DNA of 64,000 nt from Bacteroidota bacterium (GTDB taxonomy: Bacteria; Bacteroidota; Bacteroidia; Chitinophagales; JADIYW01). The notes beneath the pieces are model-generated. The model ran no database searches. It saw only the letters and a program-made list of their open reading frames with translations, and was not told where the DNA came from. Shown here piece by piece: positions 1 through 9,133 of this stretch (positions are counted from its first letter, which is position 1; the number at the start of each line of letters is the position of its first letter). Location of the stretch: assembly GCA_016705125.1 (NCBI GenBank), contig JADIYW010000025.1, forward strand, positions 12,526 through 76,525. The letters run 5' to 3'. A program made the position numbers and the translations under genes.

Positions 1-254
1 TTCTTGTTTATATGGTCTATTTTCATAATGCCAACCATGCCAATAGGTGTATTATTTGCCTTATCAACAATAATCAACTTTTTTTTATTTGGTTGATTAA
101 TTTGAGCATCAAACCATTTTTTTTGTTCCAAAATGTTATTTGGAAAACGACTCTCAAAATATTGGGCTATTTCATTATCGAAATTCCAAATACTAATTTT
201 ATTAATATCTGTTTCTTCGATAGCACGCAATAAAATATACTTACCTGAAAACAT
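1..254 (-). CDS. GNAT-family N-acetyltransferase, N-terminal part, cut by window edge
   Basis: The minus strand is open from an ATG at 254 to the left edge with no stop, giving about 84 residues. The start MFSGKYILLRAIEETD, the W-N-x-x-x-I-A-x-Y segment, a later E-Q-K-K-W-F stretch and a strand ending in P-I-G-M-V-G-I are the layout of RimJ/RimL and PseH-like GNAT acetyltransferases (beta1, alpha1-2, beta2-4). The acetyl-CoA P-loop (Q/RxxGxG/A) would lie beyond the edge. It sits at the distal end of the polysaccharide operon, so N-acetylation of an amino sugar is a reasonable inference but not shown. The family call is fairly sure; the substrate is unknown. Confidence 0.7.
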   Translation of the reverse strand, partial: MFSGKYILLRAIEETDINKISIWNFDNEIAQYFESRFPNNILEQKKWFDAQINQPNKKKLIIVDKANNTPIGMVGIMKIDHINK

Positions 255-310
255 TTTTTAATTTTTAAAATGTTTTACAAAGATATTATAAAAACTACAA
301 AAACATTGTT

Positions 311-770
311 CTATTCAATTATTAGCTTTTTAGTAAGTGAATTTTTGTCGGTATTTGTAACTATAAAATATACTCCAGCTGCTAAATTGCTTTTTTGAAC
401 CATTATTTCAACATTAGAAAGGTCATTTTGGGTTTCTTCAAAAAGATTTTTGACCAATTTACCAGTAATATCAACCAATTGAACGGACAAATATTTAGAA
501 TCTATATCAGTAATTTTTATATTAAACTGTCCATAAATACAAAGTAAAAACACCTGCTGTTGAAGTGTTGTTTGAAGGGTCAAGCATACAATCCATCATT
601 CGTAATGCAGAATTTGAGCTAGGTTTTATTTGTTTCAACTCTGATAAATCATTGATGTAGTTTTCACTTATTCCATGATTTCCGCAAACTGGGATATTAT
701 TTTGTTGAGCATTGGCATTAAAGCAACTTATTACAATAAGTGCAAAGCATAGGAATTTAGTTCTAAACAT
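311..770 (-). pseudogene. Decayed secreted protein: signal peptide and T9SS sorting domain in different frames
   Basis: The first frame (770 to 522) begins with a signal peptide (MFRTKFLCFALIVISCFNANA, cleavage likely after ANA) and about 60 further residues, then stops. A second frame (from about 583 to 311) encodes most of a T9SS type A sorting domain: GQFNIKI, V-D-I-T-G-K-L-V, A-A-G-V-Y-F-I-V and a C-terminal K-K-L-I-I-E. The two frames overlap and are offset. The usual P-N-P motif before GQF is missing and there is no passenger domain, so this looks like a large internal deletion that left the two ends out of frame. A short intact protein made by a single indel is less likely. It is the last minus-strand unit before the partial GNAT. 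Confidence 0.6.
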
Positions 771-943
771 GGTTATATTGTTTTTATTTTAACACAATAT
801 AATTACAAAAAATCGAAAAAAAAAAACAATTTTATGGAATAAATAAAAAAAAACAATTAGTTTTTAAAAAAAACAAATTAATAAAAATTAATATATGTTT
901 GAAGATTAATCTTTTTTTATGGAATATGCAATATTAAAGTGCT

Positions 944-1708
944 TTATTCTATAATTGCATACGAAATAGCTGTGCCAAATGCAAATCGTTCTATCCTTAA
1001 TTTATTTATATTGAGCTCTTCTAAAACAGCAATGGTTTCACCAGGAAATGTTTTCATATTTAACTCATCAAATGCAATAATCGCACCTTTGGGCATTCTT
1101 GGCAATAAATATTTAATAGCCACTTTTGTTGGCTCATAAACATCCACATCTAAATAAAGCATGCTAACAATTAGGTGGGGATTTTCTTCTAAATAATTCG
1201 GTATCGTTTCCAAGATATCACCCTTTACTAATTCCACCTTTCCTATATGTCCTAGACTACGACCCTTGTCAAATACCTCAATACTCTTTTTTAGATCATC
1301 GTAAGAATCTGCAAAATAACCTCCCTCTTTATTGAAAATAGATGTTGACTTTTCGTCCTGTTGACTTATGTTAGTAAAACCACCAAAGGTGTCAAATCCA
1401 ATTATTTTACGTGTATGATTAAAAGGTTCTAATATAGCACTCAATTGAGCATAGGTCATCAAACCGCCTCCATGAAAAACTCCACATTCGACTATGGAAC
1501 CATGTATATTAATTATTTTCTTAAACAATTCATATCTAGCTATAAATCGCGAAACACTTCCCTTTGGGACATATTTAGAAAAATTTTCGAGTTTATCTAA
1601 ATCATTTCCATTGCTTCCCTTGTAATATTCATCTACTGAGCTTAAATAAGATTTATACTGCTCACTTGCATTCTCTTTGTAAGCCAAACTTTTTTCTAAT
1701 TCGTTCAT
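944..1708 (-). CDS. TylF/MycF-family SAM-dependent O-methyltransferase
   Basis: 254 aa, the usual size of the macrocin O-methyltransferase (TylF) family. After an N-terminal helical region the SAM-binding motif I-V-E-C-G-V-F-H-G-G lies at about 72-81, followed by I-I-G-F-D-T-F-G-G-F at 102-111. The acidic metal-site residues of TylF/MycF correspond to D187/D189 in Y-L-D-V-D-V-Y and D214/E215 in F-D-E-L-N. Characterised members methylate sugar hydroxyls in a Mg-dependent reaction; in this polysaccharide locus a role in methylating a glycan residue is inferred. It lies 71 bp downstream of the glycosyltransferase on the same strand. Family sure, substrate unknown. Confidence 0.82.
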   Translation of the reverse strand: MNELEKSLAYKENASEQYKSYLSSVDEYYKGSNGNDLDKLENFSKYVPKGSVSRFIARYELFKKIINIHGSIVECGVFHGGGLMTYAQLSAILEPFNHTRKIIGFDTFGGFTNISQQDEKSTSIFNKEGGYFADSYDDLKKSIEVFDKGRSLGHIGKVELVKGDILETIPNYLEENPHLIVSMLYLDVDVYEPTKVAIKYLLPRMPKGAIIAFDELNMKTFPGETIAVLEELNINKLRIERFAFGTAISYAIIE

Positions 1709-1779
1709 TTTTTTAAATTAAAGTATACAAATAAAAATCTACATGCCAAAAGTAGAATAATTTATTTAACCAAATAAAT

Positions 1780-2973
1780 TTAATCTCCTTTATTAATAAT
1801 TCTAATAATCTCTTTTGATTTTGTATTACATGAAAGATAGTTCTCTCCAATTTTTCTTATTTCTTTTGATTTTTCAGTAGAATCATTTCCATTATAAAAT
1901 TGTTTTAAAAAAAGCACTATCTTATCGAAGTCAATTGTTTCTTCATTTTCGGATATTTTCAAATAAAATGGTTCAAATTCTGGATTGTTGGAAATATCTA
2001 TTTCATAATGCGAAAAAATAAAAGGGAAGCCCATTCCTATATATTCTCTAATTTTTAAGGTAGCACCTTCCTTGCTTTTCCACCGATGAAAGCCCAGGCT
2101 ACCTATACCTAAATGGCATTTATTCAATATTTCATGGTATTTCTCCCCTGTCATCTTTGGATAAAAAATTACCCTAGCATTTGGTTTGTCTCCTTTGTAC
2201 ATTCTTTTAGTTTTAGCAGTAAAATTGCCCACTAAATGTAAAGTTAAATAAACTTGTCCATTATAGGCTTTTAAGCCTTTTATAAGTCTGTCAGTTCCAT
2301 AAGCTGAATAGGCTGTTGTGCAAGCCATTATTAAATGAAACCCCTCCGATGCGGAAGGATGAATTGCTCTTAATTTTGTTCTTTCAAAATTATAACTATT
2401 TCCAACAGTATGACAATTGTATTTTTCCTTTATTCTATAGGTTTGATATGCATTTATTTCGTCAGTAACTGCAAAACCACCTTTGGCAAGTGCAATAAGT
2501 TGGTTTCCATATTTCTTTTCTTTGTTAATTCGGTTATAAATATCTTTAAGATTGGAAAAGTCAAAGGTTTTAAAATAATAGAGATAATCTCTAAATTTAA
2601 TCGCTTTTAACACATAATAAATTTCAATCAACTCTTTTGAATGGTGTTCGAGCCATATTCTCTTTGGGTATTTTTCAAAAAACTCAACTATTGGTTTAGA
2701 GGGTTGTGGGTATCTAAAAATAATTTCGTCCTCTGGTTTCAATTTTTCTTTCAAAAAATCTTCTACTTTTAATAAGCCTTCTGCTTCAGTTTTATAAAAA
2801 ATGTGAACCGAATTTTCAAACTGCTTATTATCTACTTTATCTGAAAGGAATAAAAAAATTCCGTAACCACTTATTTCTGTATTTTTAAAACCATTTACAA
2901 AGTCTTCAGACCTTCTGATTATACTATAAGCAGTTTCATTTTGTATAATAACTATATAAAATAAGGTTCTCAT
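1780..2973 (-). CDS. GT-B type glycosyltransferase
   Basis: 397 aa, no clear membrane segment. The C-terminal half carries GT4-like features: G-T-D-R-L-I-K-G-L at about 227-235, a strand with L-H-L-V-G, and the nucleotide-sugar binding region G-I-G-S-L-G-F-H-R with K-E-G-A-T-L-K-I-R-E-Y-I-G-M-G-F-P-F-I, close to the E-x7-E pattern in position although the first acidic residue differs. It starts inside the stop codon of the upstream amidotransferase gene (TGATG, one-base overlap), so translation is likely coupled. It would add a sugar to the lipid-linked repeat unit at the cytoplasmic face. Donor and linkage cannot be read from sequence. Confidence 0.75.
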   Translation of the reverse strand: MRTLFYIVIIQNETAYSIIRRSEDFVNGFKNTEISGYGIFLFLSDKVDNKQFENSVHIFYKTEAEGLLKVEDFLKEKLKPEDEIIFRYPQPSKPIVEFFEKYPKRIWLEHHSKELIEIYYVLKAIKFRDYLYYFKTFDFSNLKDIYNRINKEKKYGNQLIALAKGGFAVTDEINAYQTYRIKEKYNCHTVGNSYNFERTKLRAIHPSASEGFHLIMACTTAYSAYGTDRLIKGLKAYNGQVYLTLHLVGNFTAKTKRMYKGDKPNARVIFYPKMTGEKYHEILNKCHLGIGSLGFHRWKSKEGATLKIREYIGMGFPFIFSHYEIDISNNPEFEPFYLKISENEETIDFDKIVLFLKQFYNGNDSTEKSKEIRKIGENYLSCNTKSKEIIRIINKGD

Positions 2974-4142
2974 CAGTTGTTTTGTATAGGCTTAGTTAAT
3001 ACACCAACAAATCGCAATATTCTAACAGGAATATATAGAACTGATTTAAGTAAAAACATTAAAATCCTTATTTTAAGTTGTTGATTAGTTTTATAATTTT
3101 CATGAGCTATTGGCTTATTAGATAAAAAACCTGTCATAAATTCTTCGTCGAAATCGAGTTTTTTCATTACATATTCTCTATCTTCTAACTGCATCGACAT
3201 TGGATATGATTCTTTTTCCATTTCTTTAACAGCTTCGGCTTTAGTTATCTGATGCGACATAACAAGATTAGAAAGATGCATTTTTCGTTTATCAATATTC
3301 GCCTTATTGGGCAAAATATATCCTTGATAAAATCGAGTAAAAATGGATTCAAAATGTTTCCAACCATAATCTGTCCAACCAATTTTATCAATTATCGTTT
3401 GTTTTACTTCAGCTTTATTGTAAGGAATATAATTCAATAAAATAATTTGTTGTATGCCAAAAACAACTTCGTAAATATATTTTCTATAAATGCTCAACTT
3501 TGGTAAAGTTCTTATTTTTATAGAACCAAATTGCTGATGAATATCTTTTAAGTTTTCATAATCATCTTTTATTTTACACGTCCATCCAACAGGATTTATG
3601 GCTTCCGTTTCTAGATTATGTCCACTTAATATGTATTTAATTTTTTTCTTATAAGCAATTTCATACAAAGCAGCTCCTATAAGTTGGTCGGTTGGCATCT
3701 CTAAATCCAATACGTTTGATTTAAAGTAAGACCGTTGAAGATCTTTAAACTCTTCCCAATTTAGTACATAAGTGATCAAATCATAATTAAGAATTTTGGT
3801 AATGTTTTCGATGTTTTTAACAGCATGCTCCGTATTCCATCCATTATCAAAGTGTACCAAAAGAGGTCTCAAATTCCATTGCTTTGCCATATAGCAAAGA
3901 TAAGAACTATCTACTCCACCACTTAAACCAATAATGCAATCATATTCATTTTTTTTTGAGTTCTTTTTTATTTCATCGAGAATTGATAATAGTTTTTCTT
4001 TTTTCCTATCTATTGGAACTTTTAAAACACTTTCTTCTAAAGTTTCAAAATAAACACAATAATTACACTTACCTTCTTTATCAAAAGTTATAGTTGGTGC
4101 TGTTGTATCTAAAAGGCATTTTGTACATTGAACTAATTCCAT
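2973..4142 (-). CDS. wbpG: WbpG/PseA-type N-acetyl sugar amidotransferase
   Basis: 389 aa. Two CxxC pairs at C6/C9 and C26/C29 form a probable zinc ribbon, followed by the PP-loop ATP pyrophosphatase signature SGGVDSS at 74-80. This combination and length match N-acetyl sugar amidotransferases (WbpG of Pseudomonas B-band LPS, PseA of flagellin glycosylation), which convert an acetamido group to an acetamidino group using ammonia delivered by HisH/HisF-like partners. No HisH- or HisF-like gene is visible in this window. Together with WlbA/B/C homologues upstream it suggests an amidinated diacetamido-uronic acid. It starts 10 bp after the flippase reading frame ends and overlaps the next gene by one base. 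Confidence 0.85.
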   Translation of the reverse strand: MELVQCTKCLLDTTAPTITFDKEGKCNYCVYFETLEESVLKVPIDRKKEKLLSILDEIKKNSKKNEYDCIIGLSGGVDSSYLCYMAKQWNLRPLLVHFDNGWNTEHAVKNIENITKILNYDLITYVLNWEEFKDLQRSYFKSNVLDLEMPTDQLIGAALYEIAYKKKIKYILSGHNLETEAINPVGWTCKIKDDYENLKDIHQQFGSIKIRTLPKLSIYRKYIYEVVFGIQQIILLNYIPYNKAEVKQTIIDKIGWTDYGWKHFESIFTRFYQGYILPNKANIDKRKMHLSNLVMSHQITKAEAVKEMEKESYPMSMQLEDREYVMKKLDFDEEFMTGFLSNKPIAHENYKTNQQLKIRILMFLLKSVLYIPVRILRFVGVLTKPIQNN

Positions 4143-4152
4143 ATTGAATAAT

Positions 4153-4749
4153 TTAGTCTTCTTCTTCAGGTGTTAAACTTAAAAAATAGGAGCGAATAAA
4201 ATAATATATATATACTAGGGAATAATTTAGGGTAAATAAAAACAACATTCCTTTTGATGTTTCAAATATTAAATAACCAATATATAATGAACCTAAACTA
4301 GATAGAATTAAATATACATGAATTAGAAAATCTTCAAATAGCTTCTTGCGGATAAAATAAACATAGGTTAAGGGTCCAACTATAAAATTTAAATAGTAAT
4401 AAAATCCAAGGATTTGTGCAAATTCGCCGGCCAAAAACCATTTTTCGCCAAAAACAAATGCAAATAATTGTGGTCCAAATAATAATAATGAAATAAATGG
4501 CACCAAACCTATAAGGAAAGACCCTATAGCCGTTTTTATAAATAACTGTTTACAATTGTCATTTTTATGTATTTCTTCAATTGCTTTTCTCGAAAAAATT
4601 TGTGATATTGCATTGCTTCCTATCGTTAATGGGATGCCTAAAAATCGTCTAGCATAACCTATGTTTCCCACCTCATAAACTGTAATGGTTTTGGATAAGA
4701 ACAAGGTCGGCAATTCATTTGATGCTGTTTGCATTAAGTCGTTAGGCAA
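4153..4749 (-). pseudogene. wzx: Wzx-type flippase, C-terminal part (frameshifted)
   Basis: 198 residues that read as the second half of the polysaccharide flippase whose N-terminal half ends just upstream. It opens at a TTG (4749) with M/L-P-N-D-L-M-Q-T-A-S-N-E-L-P, the conserved stretch at the start of helix 7 in Wzx/PST flippases, which never begins a protein in this family. About six hydrophobic helices follow and the protein ends in an acidic T-P-E-E-E-D tail. The frame joins the upstream one if a single T is restored near 4750 (TTATTTCATTG to TTATTTTCATTG). This is either a real 1-nt deletion or a homopolymer sequencing error. Confidence 0.8.
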
Positions 4750-5432
4750 TGAAATAAGAAAAATTTCTTTTCAATCTTTAATATTTCTTTTATTCTTTTA
4801 AAAGATGCCAATCTTTTAAATTTCCAATATGGCTTTAAGTAAAATAATAAAGAAATTACTGTTGTCAAAAAAGTACTAAAAAAATAGCCGCCAAGCAACC
4901 CTCTATAATCAGGATGTACATTCAAAATGTGAGGCGCAATAACTGCATATAAAATTTGAAATCCTATGCTCGATAAGGAATAGATTATATTAAGAGAAGA
5001 AATCGTTTTATAGTTAGCATTTTTTTGATACCAAGACCCCATTGAAGAATTGAATCCATTTAAAAAAACTACTACTGGAATTAAATATATAAATTTTGAG
5101 AAAATTATATTTTCACCACTCACAAAACTAATTATTTTTGGAAAAAAAACCAACAGAAAAAATAACGCAATCGACACTATTAAATTGATACTATTAGATA
5201 ATAAAATTGCATTAACCGTATTAGTTACTTTACGCTGAATTAATATACTATGATTATAATGGGAATTAAAAAATGCATTTAATATATTTATTAGTGCCAT
5301 AAATACTGCCACTATTCCATAATCAATAGGATGGTAAATTCGTGAAAGTACTGGCGCCAAAAACAAAGGCACAAATGTGGCTATAGAACCACCAAAGAAA
5401 AGGGTAAAAAAATTCTTCCCCTCTCCAACCAT
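4734..5432 (-). pseudogene. wzx: Wzx-type flippase, N-terminal part (frameshifted)
   Basis: 232 residues starting MVGEGKNFFTLFFGGSIA, typical of the first helix of PST/MATE-like polysaccharide flippases that move the undecaprenyl-linked repeat unit across the inner membrane. About six transmembrane helices are visible, with the family-typical loop R-I-Y-H-P-I-D-Y-G after helix 1. The frame ends with K-F-F-L-F-H-C-L-T-T-stop exactly where homologues continue K-F-F-x-x-S-L-P-N-D-L. Restoring one base gives a protein of about 430 aa, the normal length. It is preceded by a 55-bp gap after the inactive transglutaminase-like gene. Confidence 0.8.
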
Positions 5433-5487
5433 AAGTTTCTCTTTTTAGCTTTAATAAAATTAAATACCTTCATTTATCTAAAAGAAG

Positions 5488-6342
5488 TTAATAAGTAATG
5501 ATTGGATTGCAATAATTAACAATTTCCAAAAATTTTCGTTTATCATTTATATCAAATTGATACAAAGCATTTCTATCAAAATATTTACTATTTAAAATAG
5601 CTGTTGACTTTTTATTTTCTTCTGTTAAAACGATTAATTCAAATTTGCCTTTTTCCAATCCAAATATTTTGGAAATAGAGGTGTCGGGAAATGCTTCCCC
5701 ATCTTTTGTAATAACAATAGCACTATCTGGCAATAAATACTTCAAATTAAATGTATTTAATCTCTGATGGTTTGATTTGTTTTTAAAGTACACATCATTT
5801 ACTGGGTCATGGATTTCCCAATTTCCATTATCTGGATTAAAGACTTCTAAATAAACATAAGAAGAAACGATTTTTGAATTATTTTCAAAGAACATTGCTG
5901 ACATAATACGTGTCTTATATTTAAAATATTGACACAATCGTTGCATAACCAAAATGGTAGGATAAGAAGTTAACCCCGGTTTTTTATTTAGTTTTTTATT
6001 TGAATATAAAAACATATCCTCAATTACTTTTGAAGTATTAAAAGTATATGAATATAGTTGGGTTGCTTGGTTCGAACAATTATTATGCACCCACGATCTT
6101 AAAGAATCAATTCTATTGGTTTCATTCTTGAAATTAATCGCTGCAAAGTATTCATAAATAGCTGGATTTTCGTCTTTTGCCTTTTTCTGAATGCTGTAAT
6201 CTGCTTTTTCGCGCAATAAGTTTTTTAATTTTTCAGCCTTTTCGGGTTCTACCAAAAAAGATATATTAGCAAACAAACTAATGGCTAAGAAGAACACCAG
6301 AATTGAAAAAAATATTAATCTTTGCAATTTACTATTACTCAT
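5488..6342 (-). CDS. Membrane-anchored transglutaminase-fold protein lacking the catalytic Cys and His
   Basis: 284 aa with one N-terminal membrane helix (about 8-30) and the rest probably periplasmic. It is a paralogue of the protein at 8313-9128: both have a helical N-terminal region, an S-x-x-P-x-x-x-V/A-M-Q-x-L helix, an L-E-V/I-F/Y strand and W-E-I-x-D-P-x-N-D-V-Y. These are the three core elements of the transglutaminase-like fold. Aligned on M-Q and L-E, the nucleophile Cys is Ser126 and the His is Tyr162; only the Asp (D179) remains. It should therefore be catalytically inactive, perhaps a binding or regulatory partner of the intact paralogue. Its ATG is one base after the asnB stop, so the two are translationally coupled. 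Confidence 0.65.
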   Translation of the reverse strand: MSNSKLQRLIFFSILVFFLAISLFANISFLVEPEKAEKLKNLLREKADYSIQKKAKDENPAIYEYFAAINFKNETNRIDSLRSWVHNNCSNQATQLYSYTFNTSKVIEDMFLYSNKKLNKKPGLTSYPTILVMQRLCQYFKYKTRIMSAMFFENNSKIVSSYVYLEVFNPDNGNWEIHDPVNDVYFKNKSNHQRLNTFNLKYLLPDSAIVITKDGEAFPDTSISKIFGLEKGKFELIVLTEENKKSTAILNSKYFDRNALYQFDINDKRKFLEIVNYCNPIITY

Positions 6343-6343
6343 C

Positions 6344-7528
6344 TTATTTGTTGTTTTTTATTAAAATGTGTGCATTCAAATAAGGCCAAAATAAAGAACA
6401 ATCTACATCAGACCAAGTTTTATTCTTTGCTTTTGATAATGCCCATTCACTTAATTTTTTCCCTTCAAAAATAGTTGATTGTTGAAATTCAAGTGAATTT
6501 ATTTCATCTTGCAGAAATTCAGACATCGGTCCATTAAACCACTCTACCATAGGCGAACCAAGTCCAATTTTTAATTTCCTATTTCTAATAATTTCTGGCA
6601 TTATTCCCTTCATCGAATCTCTTAAAATTCTCTTCGTAAACCCTCCACCAATTTTGCTTTGCTGCGGAATAGAAAAAATAAATGACACCAACCTATAATC
6701 CATAAATGGCATTCTTATTTCAATACCATGTTGCATTGAGCCTCTATCAAAATCTCTTAAATTATAAGGCAATTCGTCATAATGGAAATGATTATAAATA
6801 ATAGATTCTTTCGTTTCTCTGTTTTTCTCCCTATAAAAATCATCGCTAATATATGGAATAGATCGAATCTCTTGCTCTTTTAAAAAATCATGCGAATTTA
6901 TAGGCGAAAGTCCATTGACCTTTTTTGGAGGAAAAAGGTGATGTTTTACGGCTCTTAATTTTTTGTAAACAGGATTTTGTCTATTTTTTGAATTAAAAAG
7001 CGCTTCAATTGTAGCCTGTTTTTCCTTTCTTTCTTCAGGAAAAAGGATGTCTAAATAGGTTTCCTTTAATGCCATTGCAGATGGGTCGTTCTGCTCAATA
7101 GCCATTCTCATTGCCGAAAAAACGGAGTTTCGATATCCATACATCATCTCATCCACTCCATGTCCATCCATGGATACGATAATTTTGTCGGCACGCATGC
7201 CCTTATAAACATCGGTAAGACAAATAATTGGACCGCCCGAAATGCCATCAAATAATATAGTTCCTTTTTCGATATCCGATATCAGATTTGTATAATCGGG
7301 TATCAGATACTTGGCGTTTCCATTTGTAAATTTAATTACCTCCTCCGCATAATGTCGTTCATCCACTTTCGTATTTGGAAAGGTGGCCACAAATGCCTTT
7401 TGCCAATTTGATGGAAGTCGTTCTTTTTGAATCGAATTATCATTCATTAAATGGTGAAGCATACAATACACTGCCGATGAGTCCACTCCTCCACTTAGTG
7501 CGGAGGCTAAGGGAACATCAGACCGCAT
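6344..7528 (-). pseudogene. asnB: Asparagine synthase-like amidotransferase, synthetase domain (frameshifted)
   Basis: 394 residues from the internal ATG at 7528; the same frame is open back to about 7640, adding some 39 residues. It carries the PP-loop L-S-G-G-V-D-S-S at 11-18, S-M-D-G-H-G-V-D-E-M at about 118-127 and R-D-F-D-R-G-S-M-x-H-G-I-E-I-R-x-P-F-M-D, all landmarks of the AsnB C-terminal synthetase domain that activates a carboxylate with ATP and amidates it. It is out of frame by one base with the glutaminase domain upstream. In O-antigen and capsule loci AsnB homologues (WbpS/WbmI-like) amidate uronic acids, which fits the uronic-acid genes here. Confidence 0.82.
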
Positions 7529-7602
7529 TCGGATACGACAAGCATCTTCAAAAATTTCTTTGAAATAGGCTACTTGATCTTCATAATTTGTAGGAAATGT
7601 AA

Positions 7603-8301
7603 CTAAATTATCGAGCGTACTCCACCATTTAATCTGAACAGGTTTCTGTCCTTTTTTATTTCAATATAATGCCCTGGCAATAATTGTGTGACATCTTTAA
7701 AAATAGTATACCCAAATGCCTCAATAGATGAAAAAGAAAGAATCGAACGAGATAAAAGTTGTGTGTCAAATTCTCTTTTAAAATTACTTAAATACTTAAA
7801 GGCTATCGTTTCGGATGCAAATGCAAAAAAATCATTCTGCTTATAAATATAATGTAGTGGCTTTACTCCAAATCTGTCTCGGGAAAGAAATAATTTCTTT
7901 TTAAAATTATCCCATATTGCAAATGCCCACATGCCATTGAATTTTTTTAGGCAGTCTTTACCCCAAAAATCGTATGCTGCTAATATCACTTCTGTATCCG
8001 ACTCAGATTTAAAATTATATCCTTCTGAAAGCAGTATTTTTTTTAATTCTATAAAATTATATATCTCTCCATTATAGGTAATGGAATAGCGATTGTTTAA
8101 ATATTCAAGTGGTTGCTTTCCATTTTCCGAAAGGTCTAAAATAGAAAGTCTGCGGTGCCCCAACCCAAGTGTTTCATTATCATATAGTGTATAACCACTC
8201 CCATCAGGGCCGCGATGTCTTAATGAATCTGTGAATTTTTCTAATTCATTTAATTCAACTAATCTGTTATTAAGATTCCAAACGCCTGCAATTCCACACA
8301 T
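7603..8301 (-). pseudogene. asnB: Asparagine synthase-like amidotransferase, glutaminase domain (frameshifted)
   Basis: 232 residues beginning M-C-G-I-A-G-V, with Cys2 as the N-terminal nucleophile of class II glutamine amidotransferases. L-R-H-R-G-P-D-G, G-L-G-H-R-R-L-S-I-L-D and Y-N-G-E-I-Y-N-F follow as expected. The frame ends at 7603 after K-K-D-R-N-L-F-R-L-N. The alternative frame reads K-P-V-Q-I-K-W-W and continues into the synthetase domain, so restoring one A near 7640 (AGAAACC to AGAAAACC) gives one protein of about 655 aa. Glutamine hydrolysis in this domain supplies ammonia. It starts 11 bp after the transglutaminase-like gene. Confidence 0.82.
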
Positions 8302-8312
8302 CCTAATTCCCT

Positions 8313-9128
8313 TTAGTACACAATAATGTTTTTATAATTTTTGAAATAACCCTCCAAAGTGGTTCCATCAATTGGGTAAACTTTTTCTTTTGTATAATAT
8401 TTAGAATTTAAAAGCACAATAAAATCTCCTTCCTTTGGTTTTATGGAAACAATTTTAAAACTTTCCGTTAATTCGATAAAGTTATATGGTAATACTTTTA
8501 CACCACAATTAAGACTATCTCTACATGGTAAAAAATCCAATTTTTCCATCATTGTAATTTGTAAAGTATTTAGCCTGTTTCCTTCACTGTCTTTATAATA
8601 TACATCATTTAATGGGTCTTGAATTTCCCATCTTTTTGTGTCTTCATTATAAATCTCTAAAAATGAATGACTCCCAATCATATTCGGATTATTTTGAAAG
8701 AAAATGGAAACAAACCTAGTTTCAAAGCCTAACATATAAAGCAACTCTTGCATAGCTAAAGCCCTTGGCCCACATGACATTGGCGGACTATTACTTTTTT
8801 TTATATAAGATTGATAAATATCATGTAATGTTATTTTTGGATCAAACGAATCTATATAATTTGTATCGCCGGTTCCAAAAGTATTTTCAAAAATCCAATG
8901 TCTAATATAATCTAATTCGGCAGTTTTCGAAGTGAATTTCTTGTTTTTAAAAAAAGCCAATACTTCTGGATTTGCTTTTAAAGATTTTTCCATCTCTGTT
9001 CGATGTGTTATGGTCTTAATTTTTTCTTTCAAAGCACTTACCCTAGTCGCATCTTGAAGAAAATAAAGATTAAGAAACGCGCTTAATCCTAGTATTATTA
9101 CCACTATAAATAAAAATAGTTTTCTCAA
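8313..9128 (-). CDS. Membrane-anchored transglutaminase-fold protein with intact Cys-His-Asp triad
   Basis: 271 aa with an N-terminal membrane helix at about 3-24 and a periplasmic-type remainder. The transglutaminase-like core is recognisable: Cys119 in M-S-C-G-P-R-A-L-A-M-Q, His154 in G-S-H-S-F-L-E-I-Y and Asp171 in W-E-I-Q-D-P-L-N-D-V-Y-Y, in the usual Cys, His, Asp order and spacing. Such folds act as proteases, peptide amidases or acyltransferases; which applies here is unknown. The start is a TTG five bp after wlbA, which is acceptable because the membrane helix begins immediately. Together with its inactive paralogue it brackets asnB, suggesting one functional module. Confidence 0.7.
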   Translation of the reverse strand: MRKLFLFIVVIILGLSAFLNLYFLQDATRVSALKEKIKTITHRTEMEKSLKANPEVLAFFKNKKFTSKTAELDYIRHWIFENTFGTGDTNYIDSFDPKITLHDIYQSYIKKSNSPPMSCGPRALAMQELLYMLGFETRFVSIFFQNNPNMIGSHSFLEIYNEDTKRWEIQDPLNDVYYKDSEGNRLNTLQITMMEKLDFLPCRDSLNCGVKVLPYNFIELTESFKIVSIKPKEGDFIVLLNSKYYTKEKVYPIDGTTLEGYFKNYKNIIVY

Positions 9129-9133
9129 TTTTG

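Noticed and set aside
12..233. Plus-strand frame of 73 residues at the left edge
   Set aside because: It is antisense to the partial GNAT gene, which has recognisable family features; the plus frame has none.
5488..9128. Lasso-peptide biosynthesis locus (transglutaminase-like plus asparagine-synthetase-like)
   Set aside because: No precursor peptide, no RiPP recognition element and no exporter are seen; the proteins are membrane-anchored and lie among nucleotide-sugar and flippase genes.
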